Shown piece after piece: positions 34,484-46,256 of a stretch of 64,000 bases of DNA. The translations under genes were made by a program, and so were the position numbers. The notes below the pieces were generated by a model. It had not been told where the DNA came from. It was given only the letters and a program-made list of their open reading frames with translations, and made no database searches. The stretch is taken from assembly GCA_003439945.1 (NCBI GenBank), contig QVRM01001034.1, positions 58,279 to 122,278 of the forward strand, in the 5' to 3' direction. The stretch comes from Dermanyssus gallinae. Its lineage: Eukaryota; Arthropoda; Arachnida; Mesostigmata; Dermanyssidae. Numbering within the stretch: position 1 is the first letter of the stretch; every line of letters starts with the position of its first letter.

Positions 34484-36199
34484 ATATTTTGAAAACGCAG
34501 CTTTCGTCCTGTCAAGAGCGGATATTGTTGCAATACAAAGAAAGGCATTATAAACCAACGCAAAGGCGCAACTTAACGTCGATAACTGCCACTGCTGTAC
34601 AGCACAAAGTCGTCTGCGTTGCTACGATTGAAGGCGGCGATGTTTCGGCGACACCTCTATGATGAAAATTTGACAGCTGAACTGCGTGGACGAAAGCCTG
34701 CCATCTGAAGCTGGCGTCAAAAACGGAGACTCTCGACCTCACTCAAAGGCTCACACCTTTTGCTTGCGGGCCACGTAATTCGCATCAAGCGGCAGACACA
34801 AGAAAAACCTGGGAGTCACCGTAGGCACGGACATCACTGGGGGTGCACCCCACCTCAGATACGTAGGTAAAAAGCGAGCGCCCCGAGTAAGAAAACTCGG
34901 AAAACGCAGCCTGAAGTCCGTTATGGAATGCAAAGCGCAGAAGAAAAAGGCGCCAAGATATGAAAACAAATGACTTTGGTAGTGCAAATGAGGAGCTGAG
35001 AAGAGAACAGCTCTGCCCTTAGCTGGAGTTATGAGTGCACTCTCTCTCTCGAGACGGAAGGTTTGGGGCATGGTGACTGACCGGCGCCTAAACATACAGC
35101 AGTTGCAGGACAAATAGAGGTTAACTCTCTCGGTTGGAACTAGACAGCCTTTACTTGTAGGCTGAAGAAAGAAGAAGAACTGCAAGTACTGTTTCTCGCG
35201 GTTTATTCGCGTCTAAAATTGACAGAGATAACCCTTTCCTCTCCGCAATAGAACGCAATGGAAGTGTGAGGTATTTCTACAGAAATACGTGACATCAGCT
35301 CTAATCTTTCGCTAAGCAGGTGGCCTAAAAATCTGCCCTATATTATTCGCAAATATGTCGATAACTGAACTGCAGAACAGTCCTACACAGGACACACTAG
35401 TAGTGCGCTTAACTTCTCTCTGTCATTATTCTCGTTTATCCATAATTCTAAATAAGCGAGAATAATGACAAACATGGTTGTTCTTTAGTCAGATCATCAA
35501 GCGTTGAAGCTACTGTCAATTTTGGTTGGTCGGGCGGTTCCCGCTAAATTGGAGTGTTTTGTAAATTGTTCTACAAATTCTAAAGTATCTTCTATGGCAT
35601 GTGCCTTTTCCCTCAGTTTGTCAGTTCGCTATTCTCTCCTACCTTCCGCTATCCGTATGCACTGTGGGGCCATCCCAAAGCCCCTTTCTTTCGTTTGCAT
35701 TGAAGTACCATAGGATCGTCTGAACGAGAACCAGGGCGGTGGGAATGAGAAATGAATGACAAAAAATAAATAAAGAATGAAAGAAAGAAAATTAATAGCC
35801 TTGTATGTTTGTAAACATCCTAGCTATGACCGACGTGTTAAGCTTCTGCGAACGTACTATGAGAGGTGCCTGTTTGGGGTCTTTCTATGTGAATCCAGGT
35901 ATCCTGTCACGCTTACCACTGCTATTTGACTCGTTTGATTCGATATTGATAAGCAGGCACCTCTTCTTTCCCATTTGCAGAATGGCTTCTCATTTTGCAA
36001 GGGCAAGCGTCACCCCGGTTTCCTTATCATTCACATTCCGATTTCTGCCTTCTGTATCGCTGTTGAAACGGGTCTTCCCTTGAAATAACCAAATTACGTG
36101 GGTGACAAAAGCCCGTGTTCTTCTGCGTGTTCCCTTCATCTGGCTTTGATAATTACCTCTCGTTTGCCAGAGCTTCTAGTATACAGATAAGCATATACC
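34484..36199. other. intergenic
   Basis: No gene supported. It holds the hairpin at 35422-35469. Minus-strand readings between 35490 and 36100 hint at more LINE sequence but carry many stops. Confidence 0.35.
35422..35469. repeat. 18-bp inverted repeat (hairpin)
   Basis: GTCATTATTCTCGTTTAT pairs with ATAAGCGAGAATAATGAC, 17 of 18 positions, with a 12-base loop. Confidence 0.85.
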
Positions 36200-36570
36200 T
36201 ATGTATACGTGTCCCTTAGACATTAAAACCACCTCTGCTTTCTTCCACTTGGGGGGATTTTCCCGTCCTGCAGCACGTCTGCGTAGCCACTTTCGCTACC
36301 AGCTCGGGAACTCCTTAAATAGGAACCTGGTTTCCTCCGCTGGTATGCCGTCTGGGCCCGGTGCCTTTTCTGACTTGATTCTAATTGCCGCGGCTTCGTT
36401 CTAATAGTGCAGCTAACTTCTCCTTCATGTCGGTTTCTCAACCTGTTGACGGATGTTCTAACGAGGACTTTGTAGTACCCGGCGATGCCTCGTGAATGAC
36501 GCTTGTGATGCCCGAATCCGGTTCGTTTTTCGCTGGCCTCGATCTGAATGCTGATACCCACTTCACCACG
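36200..36570 (-). pseudogene. LINE reverse transcriptase fragment
   Basis: The minus strand reads SEKAPGPDGIPAE, the hallmark start of non-LTR RT domains (KAPGPDGI), then, after a frame change, LQDGKIPPKWKKAEV (family G.iP..WK.A.V). The sequence upstream on the minus strand (to about 36560) is open but less certain. Confidence 0.7.
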
Positions 36571-38040
36571 AAGTTATAGTAGATGTCCTCGGGATGCACG
36601 TTTTTTGTTGAGAAATATTTGTCCTAAATTTCCGTCGTTCCCGAAATTCATGCATGAAGGTACATTTATTCTTACTGGCTCCCGGGTTTTGTTATCCACT
36701 ACTACTTTACAATTTACTTTTTATGCATCTAAGTTTTCGCGTTCATTATTGTTTGCTCAGAATAATTCAGCAAGCTTAATTATTTACCGGCTTTATTGGA
36801 TTCATTAGGCCTGTAGTACACTGGGCAGTTGACAGTTGACAGGGCTCATGCCCATTGTAAGTTTGAATTCGTTCTCGGATATCTGTTGCATGTCAAGTTT
36901 TGCAATCTTCATTCTTGGCGGCTCACGAAAATTATGTCACACCACTCTGTTGAGCACTTCCGCCTTCTAAAAGTTATTCTCGCAATCAATCAACGGTCAA
37001 CCACCAATCGTGAAATACATACATTTTCCCTAGCGCTCAGTGACTATTTTAGAAGAGCTATTGGACCCTGAGAAAACGCAGAGTATATTGTTTATTTCAT
37101 TTAGTTACGCATATGTAAATAAATCGTACTACATCTAAACGGTATTCCTTGGGGAGGCATAAGCCACCCATTAGTAACAAGTAATTTTATTAGATCGGCT
37201 ATAACGGCCAGTGCACCGTACTTTCGTAGACATGATGGTTCGTCACCCCAGTGCTTAATGAGTGCAGTAATACCGAGGTACATACAGCAAATTATTCTGG
37301 GAATAAATATATGTTAACAATTGCAAAACATAAAATCACTTTATTTTTATTTGTCAAAATGGCACTGTTTTAGTGTCGGCTTCTGAACATGGGTAGATTA
37401 ATATCGGTCACAGTTTGCTACGAACATCCAGCTTGTTGCGCGTGCGAATGTAACAACAGTTCGCTGAGAGCGCTTGGATATTTTTAGGATAATGTACTAC
37501 GCCGTTTTAGCGTTCCTTACTATACTACATAAGTGAAAGCCTTAGAAGAAAGAGTAAGGCCTTGATGCACTCATAAAACGTTTCTCATAAACGTATAAAA
37601 AACGTGGGTCAAAAAAGCTTGTTGTCCTCCAATCGTTCTAAAAACGATATCAGATGTGTAAAGGCAATTAGGTACCTGTAGCCAATACCGGCGGAATACT
37701 TTTTTAGGGTCCCCTAACTTCTAAAGCAACCCAGACTTAAGCAACACGTTCTCTGTTGAGACCTCCAGGTTTAGATTAACGCTAGTATATTTCGATAAGG
37801 CACAACACGCAGCAAACCTTCAAGATTAAATAATTTTATTTAGTATCCACGTAGTACATTATAGCGTTACAGCTCAAATACGCAAGCCCCATTGATGAAG
37901 CAAGTTCTGAAGCGAGAGTCGTAGAGACAACGACGACTAAAGGCAACACATTATATTCATCCTCATCAATGCGTGTGGGGGGTTCGTACTTCACTTGTAC
38001 GGTGGACTGCTTAGAACTGCAACGCATCTATATACATGCA

Positions 38041-38074
<34 letters not shown>

Positions 38075-38461
38075 ATCAGATCAAATTCGACTGTGTTTAC
38101 ATCTTGAGCGATACTTATCTATAGCGCAAACCCCGCAAACTGCTCAGTCTGTAAATGAGCGACTCCAGTGAACCTTAATCTGATCCGTCAACTGCGTTGA
38201 ATATGTTGAACATTTACTGCTCGACATAACTGCAATACTAAAATAAAAATGTACATTTATATATGCGTACTCGATATATACGTTGACTGGTGTAGAGATC
38301 TATACAAAGTGTGATGCTCGTGTATGTATGCGCGTGTGTAAGATAGATTCAAATCCTCGAGGAGGTTTGATAATGTGTTGCGAACAACCGTCGCAGTCTG
38401 ATCTTGTGTGTGTTTTTATCGCTCGCTCGCTCGAAAGATCAGATAGATGTGTTGGTCTAGT
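36571..38461. other. 3' flank of SSRP1
   Basis: No gene supported. A TA array lies at 38043-38072. A minus-strand AATAAA at about 37837-37842 is the nearest canonical poly(A) hexamer I see past the SSRP1 stop, which would give a 3' UTR of about 600 bases. Confidence 0.4.
37837..37842 (-). terminator. candidate SSRP1 poly(A) signal
   Basis: AATAAA on the minus strand (in CTAAATAAAATT), about 620 bases past the stop codon. Confidence 0.3.
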
Positions 38462-38842
38462 TTAGTCAGCGTCCATCGACTCGGATCCGCTGCCTTCACC
38501 ACTAGCTGAAGCCTCGGGAGAGTCGAGGATCTCCTCCTCCTGATCGGTTTTAAGGGATTCAAACGATTCGTTGGCCTTGGAGCTCTTCCCTTCGCCTCTC
38601 TTGCTAGCACTGCGCCCAGATGAACTTTTCTTCGATGGCTTATCCTTGTCACCATCATCGTCACCATCGTCGGAGCCGCCCCCTGCGTCACTGCCGCTAC
38701 TTTCATCGCTGATGTATTCCTTACTCTTGAAGCCAGTTCCGCTCGTAGCCGAGCTTTTCGCCGATGCTGGAGACTTCTTTGGCTTCTTCTTACCGTCTTC
38801 GCCTCCACTGGCATCGCCCTCATCGGGGCTCGGCTTATTCGC
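38462..38842 (-). CDS. SSRP1: SSRP1 coding exon 11 (tail)
   Basis: Residues 631-756 and stop TAA (38464-38462). Ser/Lys/Asp-rich tail with [15 protein letters not shown], matching the conserved FKSKE(F/Y) stretch of animal SSRP1, and the acidic end SGSESMDAD. Acceptor GTCTTGCAG|GCG. Confidence 0.93.
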   Translation of the reverse strand, partial: ANKPSPDEGDASGGEDGKKKPKKSPASAKSSATSGTGFKSKEYISDESSGSDAGGGSDDGDDDGDKDKPSKKSSSGRSASKRGEGKSSKANESFESLKTDQEEEILDSPEASASGEGSGSESMDAD

Positions 38843-39021
38843 CTGCAAGACAGATGACGTTACGCCATGACAAAACCATAGCATATGAATTGAAACTTTG
38901 CTGTTTGCAAATATTAGGAATAATAAATCGCAAAATATAATCGCTACTAAGAGTAGGCGAACCATTCCAACAAAAAAAGCCAATAGTGCATGTGCAAATT
39001 GAAATTAATTTAGTCTAATCG

Positions 39022-39052
<31 letters not shown>

Positions 39053-40284
39053 TTGTCCTACTCAATGCGGAACTACAAGATGCATTACGTCGAAACAATG
39101 TGCTTACAATGTGCGCCAAATGAAACAAATCAACGATATCCTCGATGAAAGAAATCAACACAGTGGCTTCTAAATGGATTCCAAAGGACAATTCTCCATA
39201 CTTCAAGGGGCTGATTGACAGCAAAAAAAAGGTACGTTGATCATAAGACACTCAACAGACCGTTCCACTCACCCGATACTCTTCCATGTCCTTCTTGTAC
39301 TGTTCCATGAGCTCCTCATTCATCTTCTCCCACTTGGACTTGTCGGACAGAGCCTTCCACTCTTCTCCACCTTTCTTGGCGATATCAGTCACCGAGATCC
39401 CCGGGTTCTCCTTCTTGATACGCTCACGATTTTCCCCCATCCAAAGGAAGTATGCTGTTTGTGGTCGCTTCGGAGCATTGGCGTCTTTTTTCCCGCCGCG
39501 TTTCTTTCGACTGCCACCCTCCTCTCGACGTTCGGACTTCTCGCGTTTCTTGCCCATGCCTGGAAAAATATGCCGCAAGAGATTTCATTTAGATTGAGCG
39601 GCCTGTCAGTGTAAGCCAACAACTACTATAACCAAGAGTAAACCAACAACTATAACAGCAGCACGCTTGTTAAGTCCACGTAATATTCTAATAATTCCTT
39701 CGGATTCCTAACATATCGTCTTACGAGTGTACTGTTACCATAAAAACAAAGATTTCTACTTAGACGGCGCCACACTGGGCGTGTGTATTAAATTCTCTTA
39801 ACCAGCTTTAGCATTCGCTACGCATCCTGCGCATAGCAGCATCATTCAAGGCTTTCGACTAAGCAGCCACTAAATAACTAGGGGGTCAGCCAAACAATAA
39901 TAATAATAAGTTTCGTTCATTAGAAAAAAAACTAAGCCCGCGTGTTTCTGAGAAGAACAGCTGCAGCAGTACTGTCCCATGCCAACCCCCCAAAAACTCT
40001 TCCGCTTGTAGCGTGAGGGTTTTGGGCAACAACGAGGTGGTAACTCTGGCGATACTCACCGGGTTCCGCGATGGTCTTGGTTTTGATCTTCTTGCGTTTC
40101 TTGCCGTCCTCTCCCTCGTCTTCGTCATCCTCACTCGACGACGAATCGTGATCCGTATCATACTCTTCAGCCACATCCGATCCACCGGAAGCCTATCAGC
40201 ACAACAGCATCAGCAATCGGGCATTAGATATACATACATGCAAATGTACAAAATACATCGTACACAAACTGTGTGAAAATAAAT

Positions 40285-40318
<34 letters not shown>

Positions 40319-43300
40319 CTACAAAAAAGGTTTTTCGGTTTTGTCCGTAGAGAATCATTAAACAAAACCGAAAAAACTTTTTTGTAGACCCAATGTATAT
40401 ATATATATATAATTAACCAAGTATTGCAAATATCTGCACAGGTCAATGGCAAATAATTCGCAGCCGGCGTGCGAGGCGCAATGAGTAGTTGTCTCAAGCT
40501 CGATTGCATGAATGCCTACTGTTCACTATGAATCACAAGACTTCGCCGGAGATGGAGAGACAGTGGTAGTCTGTATGTGTGTGTCTGCGGTTGAATGATG
40601 CCGTAGATTGCTCTATTAGGAGTTGTAGGCAAGCAGGCAGGCAACGGAGCTCTCGCAGCAGCTATTTTCCGTTGCTGCTGCGTCTACATGATTACGACGT
40701 TGTACTATTGCTGGCTCCTACCTTGTCCGGATTAAAGTCGTCATCACTTTCGTCTTCGTCGTCATCGTCATCTTTGTCGTCACGTTCCTTTGCCTCGCGC
40801 TTGACACGCTGCAGGTAGGCGTCGGGCGCCGTGTCGTCCTCTTCATCCGAGTTCGACATGTGGTCGCGCTCGGTTGACGCCTGATCAGCGCCACGCTGCT
40901 TGTTGCCAATCCTCAGCCCCTTGCCCTTGACGAACTCGAACAGCAGGCTGTACTCGTCCTTCTCGATCGACGAAAACGTGTGCACCAACGAACTGCGCAG
41001 TTCCACCTCAATGTCGAACGAGCGAGTCGACCCGCCAGATCGGGCAAAGTTCACCGAAGCCACCTACAACGGTGCAATGCATACATACACACACACACAC
41101 GCACATCATTAGTAGATGTAGACACCCCAATCGCGAAAATGCTCTGATGCTATACCAAAAAAAATACCGTATAAGTACATGTGTTTCGTCTCGAAGTAAA
41201 AGTAAAGAAATTTAAAAAAATAACAACTTATAGGCCGAACGTAGAAGAGTTAGTTATTAACGTTAGACATAATACGTGCTCCTGAGCGTCGAAATCGAAA
41301 CCTACTAGAAAAGCTAAAGGTCACAAGTATGACAAGCACACAAGGCGCACCCTATTGCTATATATATATATATATATATGTATATACACTAAGGGGACAT
41401 CTACATGCGGATTGAGATCATGAAAGGGCAGCTGCGCGATAGAAAAGTAAAATTTTTGTATGCAAGTTCCACCGATAGAATCCTCGAATCGGCGACGGCT
41501 CACTACTAGATGCGGTATTAGAACGTAGGAACTTAATAAAGTAGCCTTCTAAAAACGGCTTTGGAGCAGACAGCCATTCACACGTCATAGGCGTGTTGGC
41601 GCACCTCTTCGAAGCGGATGTGAACCGGAGGCTTGTGGACGTAGATAAACCCTTTCTCAAGGGGATAGAGTAGACCGTAGCTGCTCTTGTACGAACACGA
41701 TATAGCCGGTGTTCCGTTCAAGCTCTTGTAGTTGCCTGGCGTTGTCACCTTCCGCTGAACTACGACCTGTAAACAAACGACACATTGTTAAGCGAAACAA
41801 AACCAAAACCACGCTTACTTAATTAAATGAAACCATTCTAACGCGATCATTGTCGATTCACAACACACACACACATAAATTTATATCGAGATAACAGGGT
41901 AAGAGGAGGTTTCATATTATTAGACCTAATCTTTGAAACAACTATATCAGCTAAATTCAATTTATTAAACGGTTACAAACATTATATTAAATAAATTATA
42001 TATAAGCAGTTCTTGACGTGCCAAGCCCTTGGAGAGACGCTCCTTAAGGATCATGAGTCATACAGTAAAAAAAAATCGAATTCATCTCCATAACAAAAAT
42101 CACCGCTGCACAATGTCGAGCAGTTTAATGGCAAGATGAAGTAATCCCAAGAGGGCAGTACGGCGGTCACTCCCAACAAGGAGCAAAGAGGACGACTGCA
42201 TTTTAGTGGGCTTGTGAGTTCTAGACTACCGTGGCTTTAGCAAAGACGCTCGGTGTGCATCATATGCTTTACCAATTAACCTCTACTAAATAAAATCGCG
42301 GCAGATACAGATGTCTGAAATTAACTGATAACATCGCGTAAACAGTTCGCGCAACAGATACTCGCCAATTCCAATTCGGAGTGCTTTATTACAAGCATTT
42401 TGGAAATGCGTGAGCACTGACTTTAGCGTCTAAAGATCCTTTCTACAGAATTCATAAAATATTGGCAATCAAATGCATTTTTAATTTAATTTATACTCCC
42501 CCTACTGTCACCAGGATGTGTCACGAAGGATATAAGTCCACCATTCTGTTATGACCGACCGAGACTTGGGTTCGCTTTTATGCTCCCATCTCATGCTGCT
42601 TAGATAACAAGTTCTAAATACCAGACAACTATAAGCCGCCTAGCTGGAACTAGCGACATCACTATTTAAACAAGTTTGAATAATCGCATTTTGAGGACGC
42701 CGTAACAAAGAATGAATTTGCTTTAAGGATATAATGTTTTTCATAGCTATTTTAATAATATATGAGGCAACTCTGTGCAAATGGATATGATACTACAATA
42801 CAACGCCTCATAATAAATATATGCCATGCGCACGTGTACATAAGTTTATCTGTCCAGTCTTTGGCTGATTCCGATTATTCAGACAAAAGTCAATCAGTTT
42901 AAAAAACGAACAACCAAACAGAAAAAATAGAAGGTGCTTGAGTAATCGTTGGCATGTTCTCACCTTGACCAATGCGACTGAGTGTCTCAAGACCGGTCCA
43001 CTCATCTCCTTCTCCAGTTTTCCCTCAAATTTCTCCTTAAGGTCAGCTTCGCTGACGGAAAGTTTCACTTCCTCCTCGTCTTCTTGGTTGAACAGCAAAA
43101 TCAGGAAATGATATCTAAAAAATGCAAATATACGTTAATGCATCCGCTTCACTGATAATATGACATACGCAATACGTTTTGTGCATCCAAAAATTCTTTA
43201 GCGTATCCAAGTTGTTCTGTAGCAATCATATGCAATTTTATTAAGCATTACGGAGACCGACAAACTTCTCTTCAACATGAAAGAGCTCTGACTAGATAAC

Positions 43301-44721
43301 TGGCGTTACATAATCCCAGAGGAGCTCAAATGGGATTCTTCTTCTATCCTTCTGCCAACTCTCTCCACGTGCAAGGCTTGCTTACTATACATATTTACCT
43401 TTAAGTTAACGTTTCTTTGCTTCCCTCCTGCTAAGGCGCAAGCATACCATACTGTTGACAAATATTGCACCACCGGGTGGCTGCTACGATAGGCCCTTGC
43501 TTACCTCGTCTGTCCTTGTTTGATGGGCGGATCGAGGCTCAGCACAAAGTGCATTTGGCGACCGTCCTTGTGCGGTAGTAGAAAGATGCGTAGAATGGTA
43601 TTCACGGGGATCTTGTAGTCGAATGTTTTGCCGTGCAGTTGAATAAATGTCGTAAATATCTTGATGTCGTACCGACCTAGACGGAAAGAGATGCACAATT
43701 GATGTTACAAGTACAACGAAGTGATTTGCCAGTTCAAGGTACTACAAGCTAAAAATACTACGAATATTAAGAAAGGATCATAATGACAATAAGCCCCTAA
43801 AACCTCAGCGGCAGATATAAATGTATGCTATGTTCTGCTGGGATTAAAATTCTTACGGCAACATTCAATAGACGATGTTCAATCTGAGTCCTTCCATACA
43901 TCAATAATATGGAAAAACAATGATAGCACTTGTCAATGTAAAAGTATTTCATAACTAATTGAATATACTATTTACTAGTACCAAAGTTATGCGTATGATG
44001 CGTGTGTGTGGCCTTGCAAGTCGAGTAAGGGTTTAGTGCGCTAGTCATAGCTGCTATCGACCGGAGTGTCGCCTATTTTTGTTGATCGAATTTTCTTTGA
44101 GCGACGCTCATCGAGCTATATAGATGAGAAACCATACCGCTGATATCATCAATCAGCCTCTATGATGCTGAGAACTGTGGGAAAACACTAGATATATCGA
44201 CATGTCCGACACTCGATGCACTGAAGATATGCCTCGCGGCAATTTAAAACCCGTAGGAGACGAAGGTTAGTATAGAATTAAAAACAAGCTCCTCAAAAAT
44301 GTAATTCTATCTTATGTCAATGCGTGTAGACGAACCTCTGGGTGTGAGACACTGAATGTCGCTAAACGAAGCAATGGCATCCCCAGTCGCCTGGATGATG
44401 GATGCCTTCGACATAACGTTATTTCGAAACGCCTCCACGGCATCGACATCGGCGTTGGCGTCCGATGGAACGAAGAACCTCATCTCCATCAGGTTAATTG
44501 AAGCGTCATCGTTTTGGTGAAACTCAAGCGTAACCTCGTTCTTGGCCGTCGCGCAGTGCGATACATAGTGCAATGGAATCTGCAGTCATCCCAAGGGGCC
44601 AAATCCAAAGTTAATAAAAAATCAAACATACAAGAACCGAAAGTCAATGTAAAAATGTCAATCTACCTGATAAAGGCTGGACTACATAGAATTACGGAGC
44701 CTCGTATCTCGCGGCCTGGGG

Positions 44722-44764
<43 letters not shown>

Positions 44765-46195
44765 CGATGCAATAACCCAATAAATGATAACAACACAAAA
44801 CTTTTAGCAGACATCTCTGTTAAATAGTACGTAAGATATTCCTTATTATTGTCATAAAGCGTATTATACACGCTTTCATATCACATATATTTCACGTTTA
44901 TGAACATGTTATATATATATATATATATATATGTAGTAGCACTATAAATTATACTAGAAGACAATCCTGAAAGAATAGCGTCTATCTCTAACTGATTTTG
45001 AAGAATATATATATGCACATAAGTATCATTACATACCTCAAACGCGTTATTCTTGTCAATATCAAACTCGAGGCTAGCAGCATCAAAATTCACAGTGCCC
45101 CAGTTCCGGCCTGTCAGGGATAGTTCTTTGTTCTTGAGCTCCACATCATAAAACTCCTGTAGCACAAAGAACACATATATGTAAACATATATAATGTGCT
45201 CTTCAAAGTAACCGTAATCAAGCGAACATATACGGAAAGAACGAGCTAAAAATTCTACGGATATACTATTCCGCGGCAGAGAACATTCATTCACATGTAT
45301 GTGTCTTCTTGTTACATACAACGAGAACGCTAATAGTTTTATTATCATTATCACCGCTTATTTAAGGTTCGTGCAAGCTTAAAATAATCATATATATATA
45401 TTTAGGGATTCTGAAATGTGTACTGTACTCGCAATGATCATTGCTTTTCGACAAAGAACAAAGAAGATATTATCAAATTAATACCACGAGGAAGCAAATG
45501 GTAAAATTCGTAAAGACAGAATTACTTACTTAGCGATCAGTTTTACCCATCTTTGGGAAGTGCGCTCAGCACTTGCATCTATATGGATCCTCAAGTGTTG
45601 TATCGTTAAGCATTTCACGCAGACTTTTGTGAAATTACATTGAAAACGAAACACAAACAGGTTTAAGAATATGGACAAACCTTGAAGAATTCCTTTAACT
45701 TTCCAAACTCCTTCTCATCGTTAACAAATCCGCCGAACCGGTGAACGACCCCTCCAGACAGCACAACACGCAAGCCGAAACCGGCCCCCAGACGCTGCCA
45801 TTCGACCGAATCGACCTAGATAAAAAAAATCCGAATGGTATACGCCTTCCCATTAATATGAATTCATCGACATATGAATAACTTTTGACCACATACCTTC
45901 GTATAGTCTAGTAAGTTACTAAATACAGTAATTTAATACGCATTACATAATCAAGATTTTCGAACGACGTAAGCTACCAAAAGGCTCCTCTAATATTCCC
46001 AGCTGATCCAATATCTCCAGCAACGGTGTTTGCAATACCATAACCCTCGTTAATTAGTTTTGGCATTCACAGTTCACCAGATTGATGTGACTAGAATAAG
46101 TATCTACGATTGAACGCCCATGACAATTGAACGGGTGTACTTAGAGACTGTGAAGCAATGACTACTCTGACGTATCGCCGCTTTACATGATTGCA

Positions 46196-46256
<61 letters not shown>

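Larger units (their letters stand above)
29800..34487. mobile_element. inverted Ty3/gypsy composite
   Basis: Two outward-facing LTRs (29804-30064 and 34177-34483) share inverted ends, TGTAACGATG and CATCGTTACA. Between them are a minus-strand pol half and a plus-strand PBS-gag half, joined at about 32958. The same four bases, ATAT, lie just outside both ends (29800-29803 and 34484-34487), as a single target-site duplication would. The two LTRs differ in length (261 and 307 bp) and sequence, so the halves come from different copies or subfamilies. No protease, N-terminal RT or envelope gene is seen. Confidence 0.7.
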
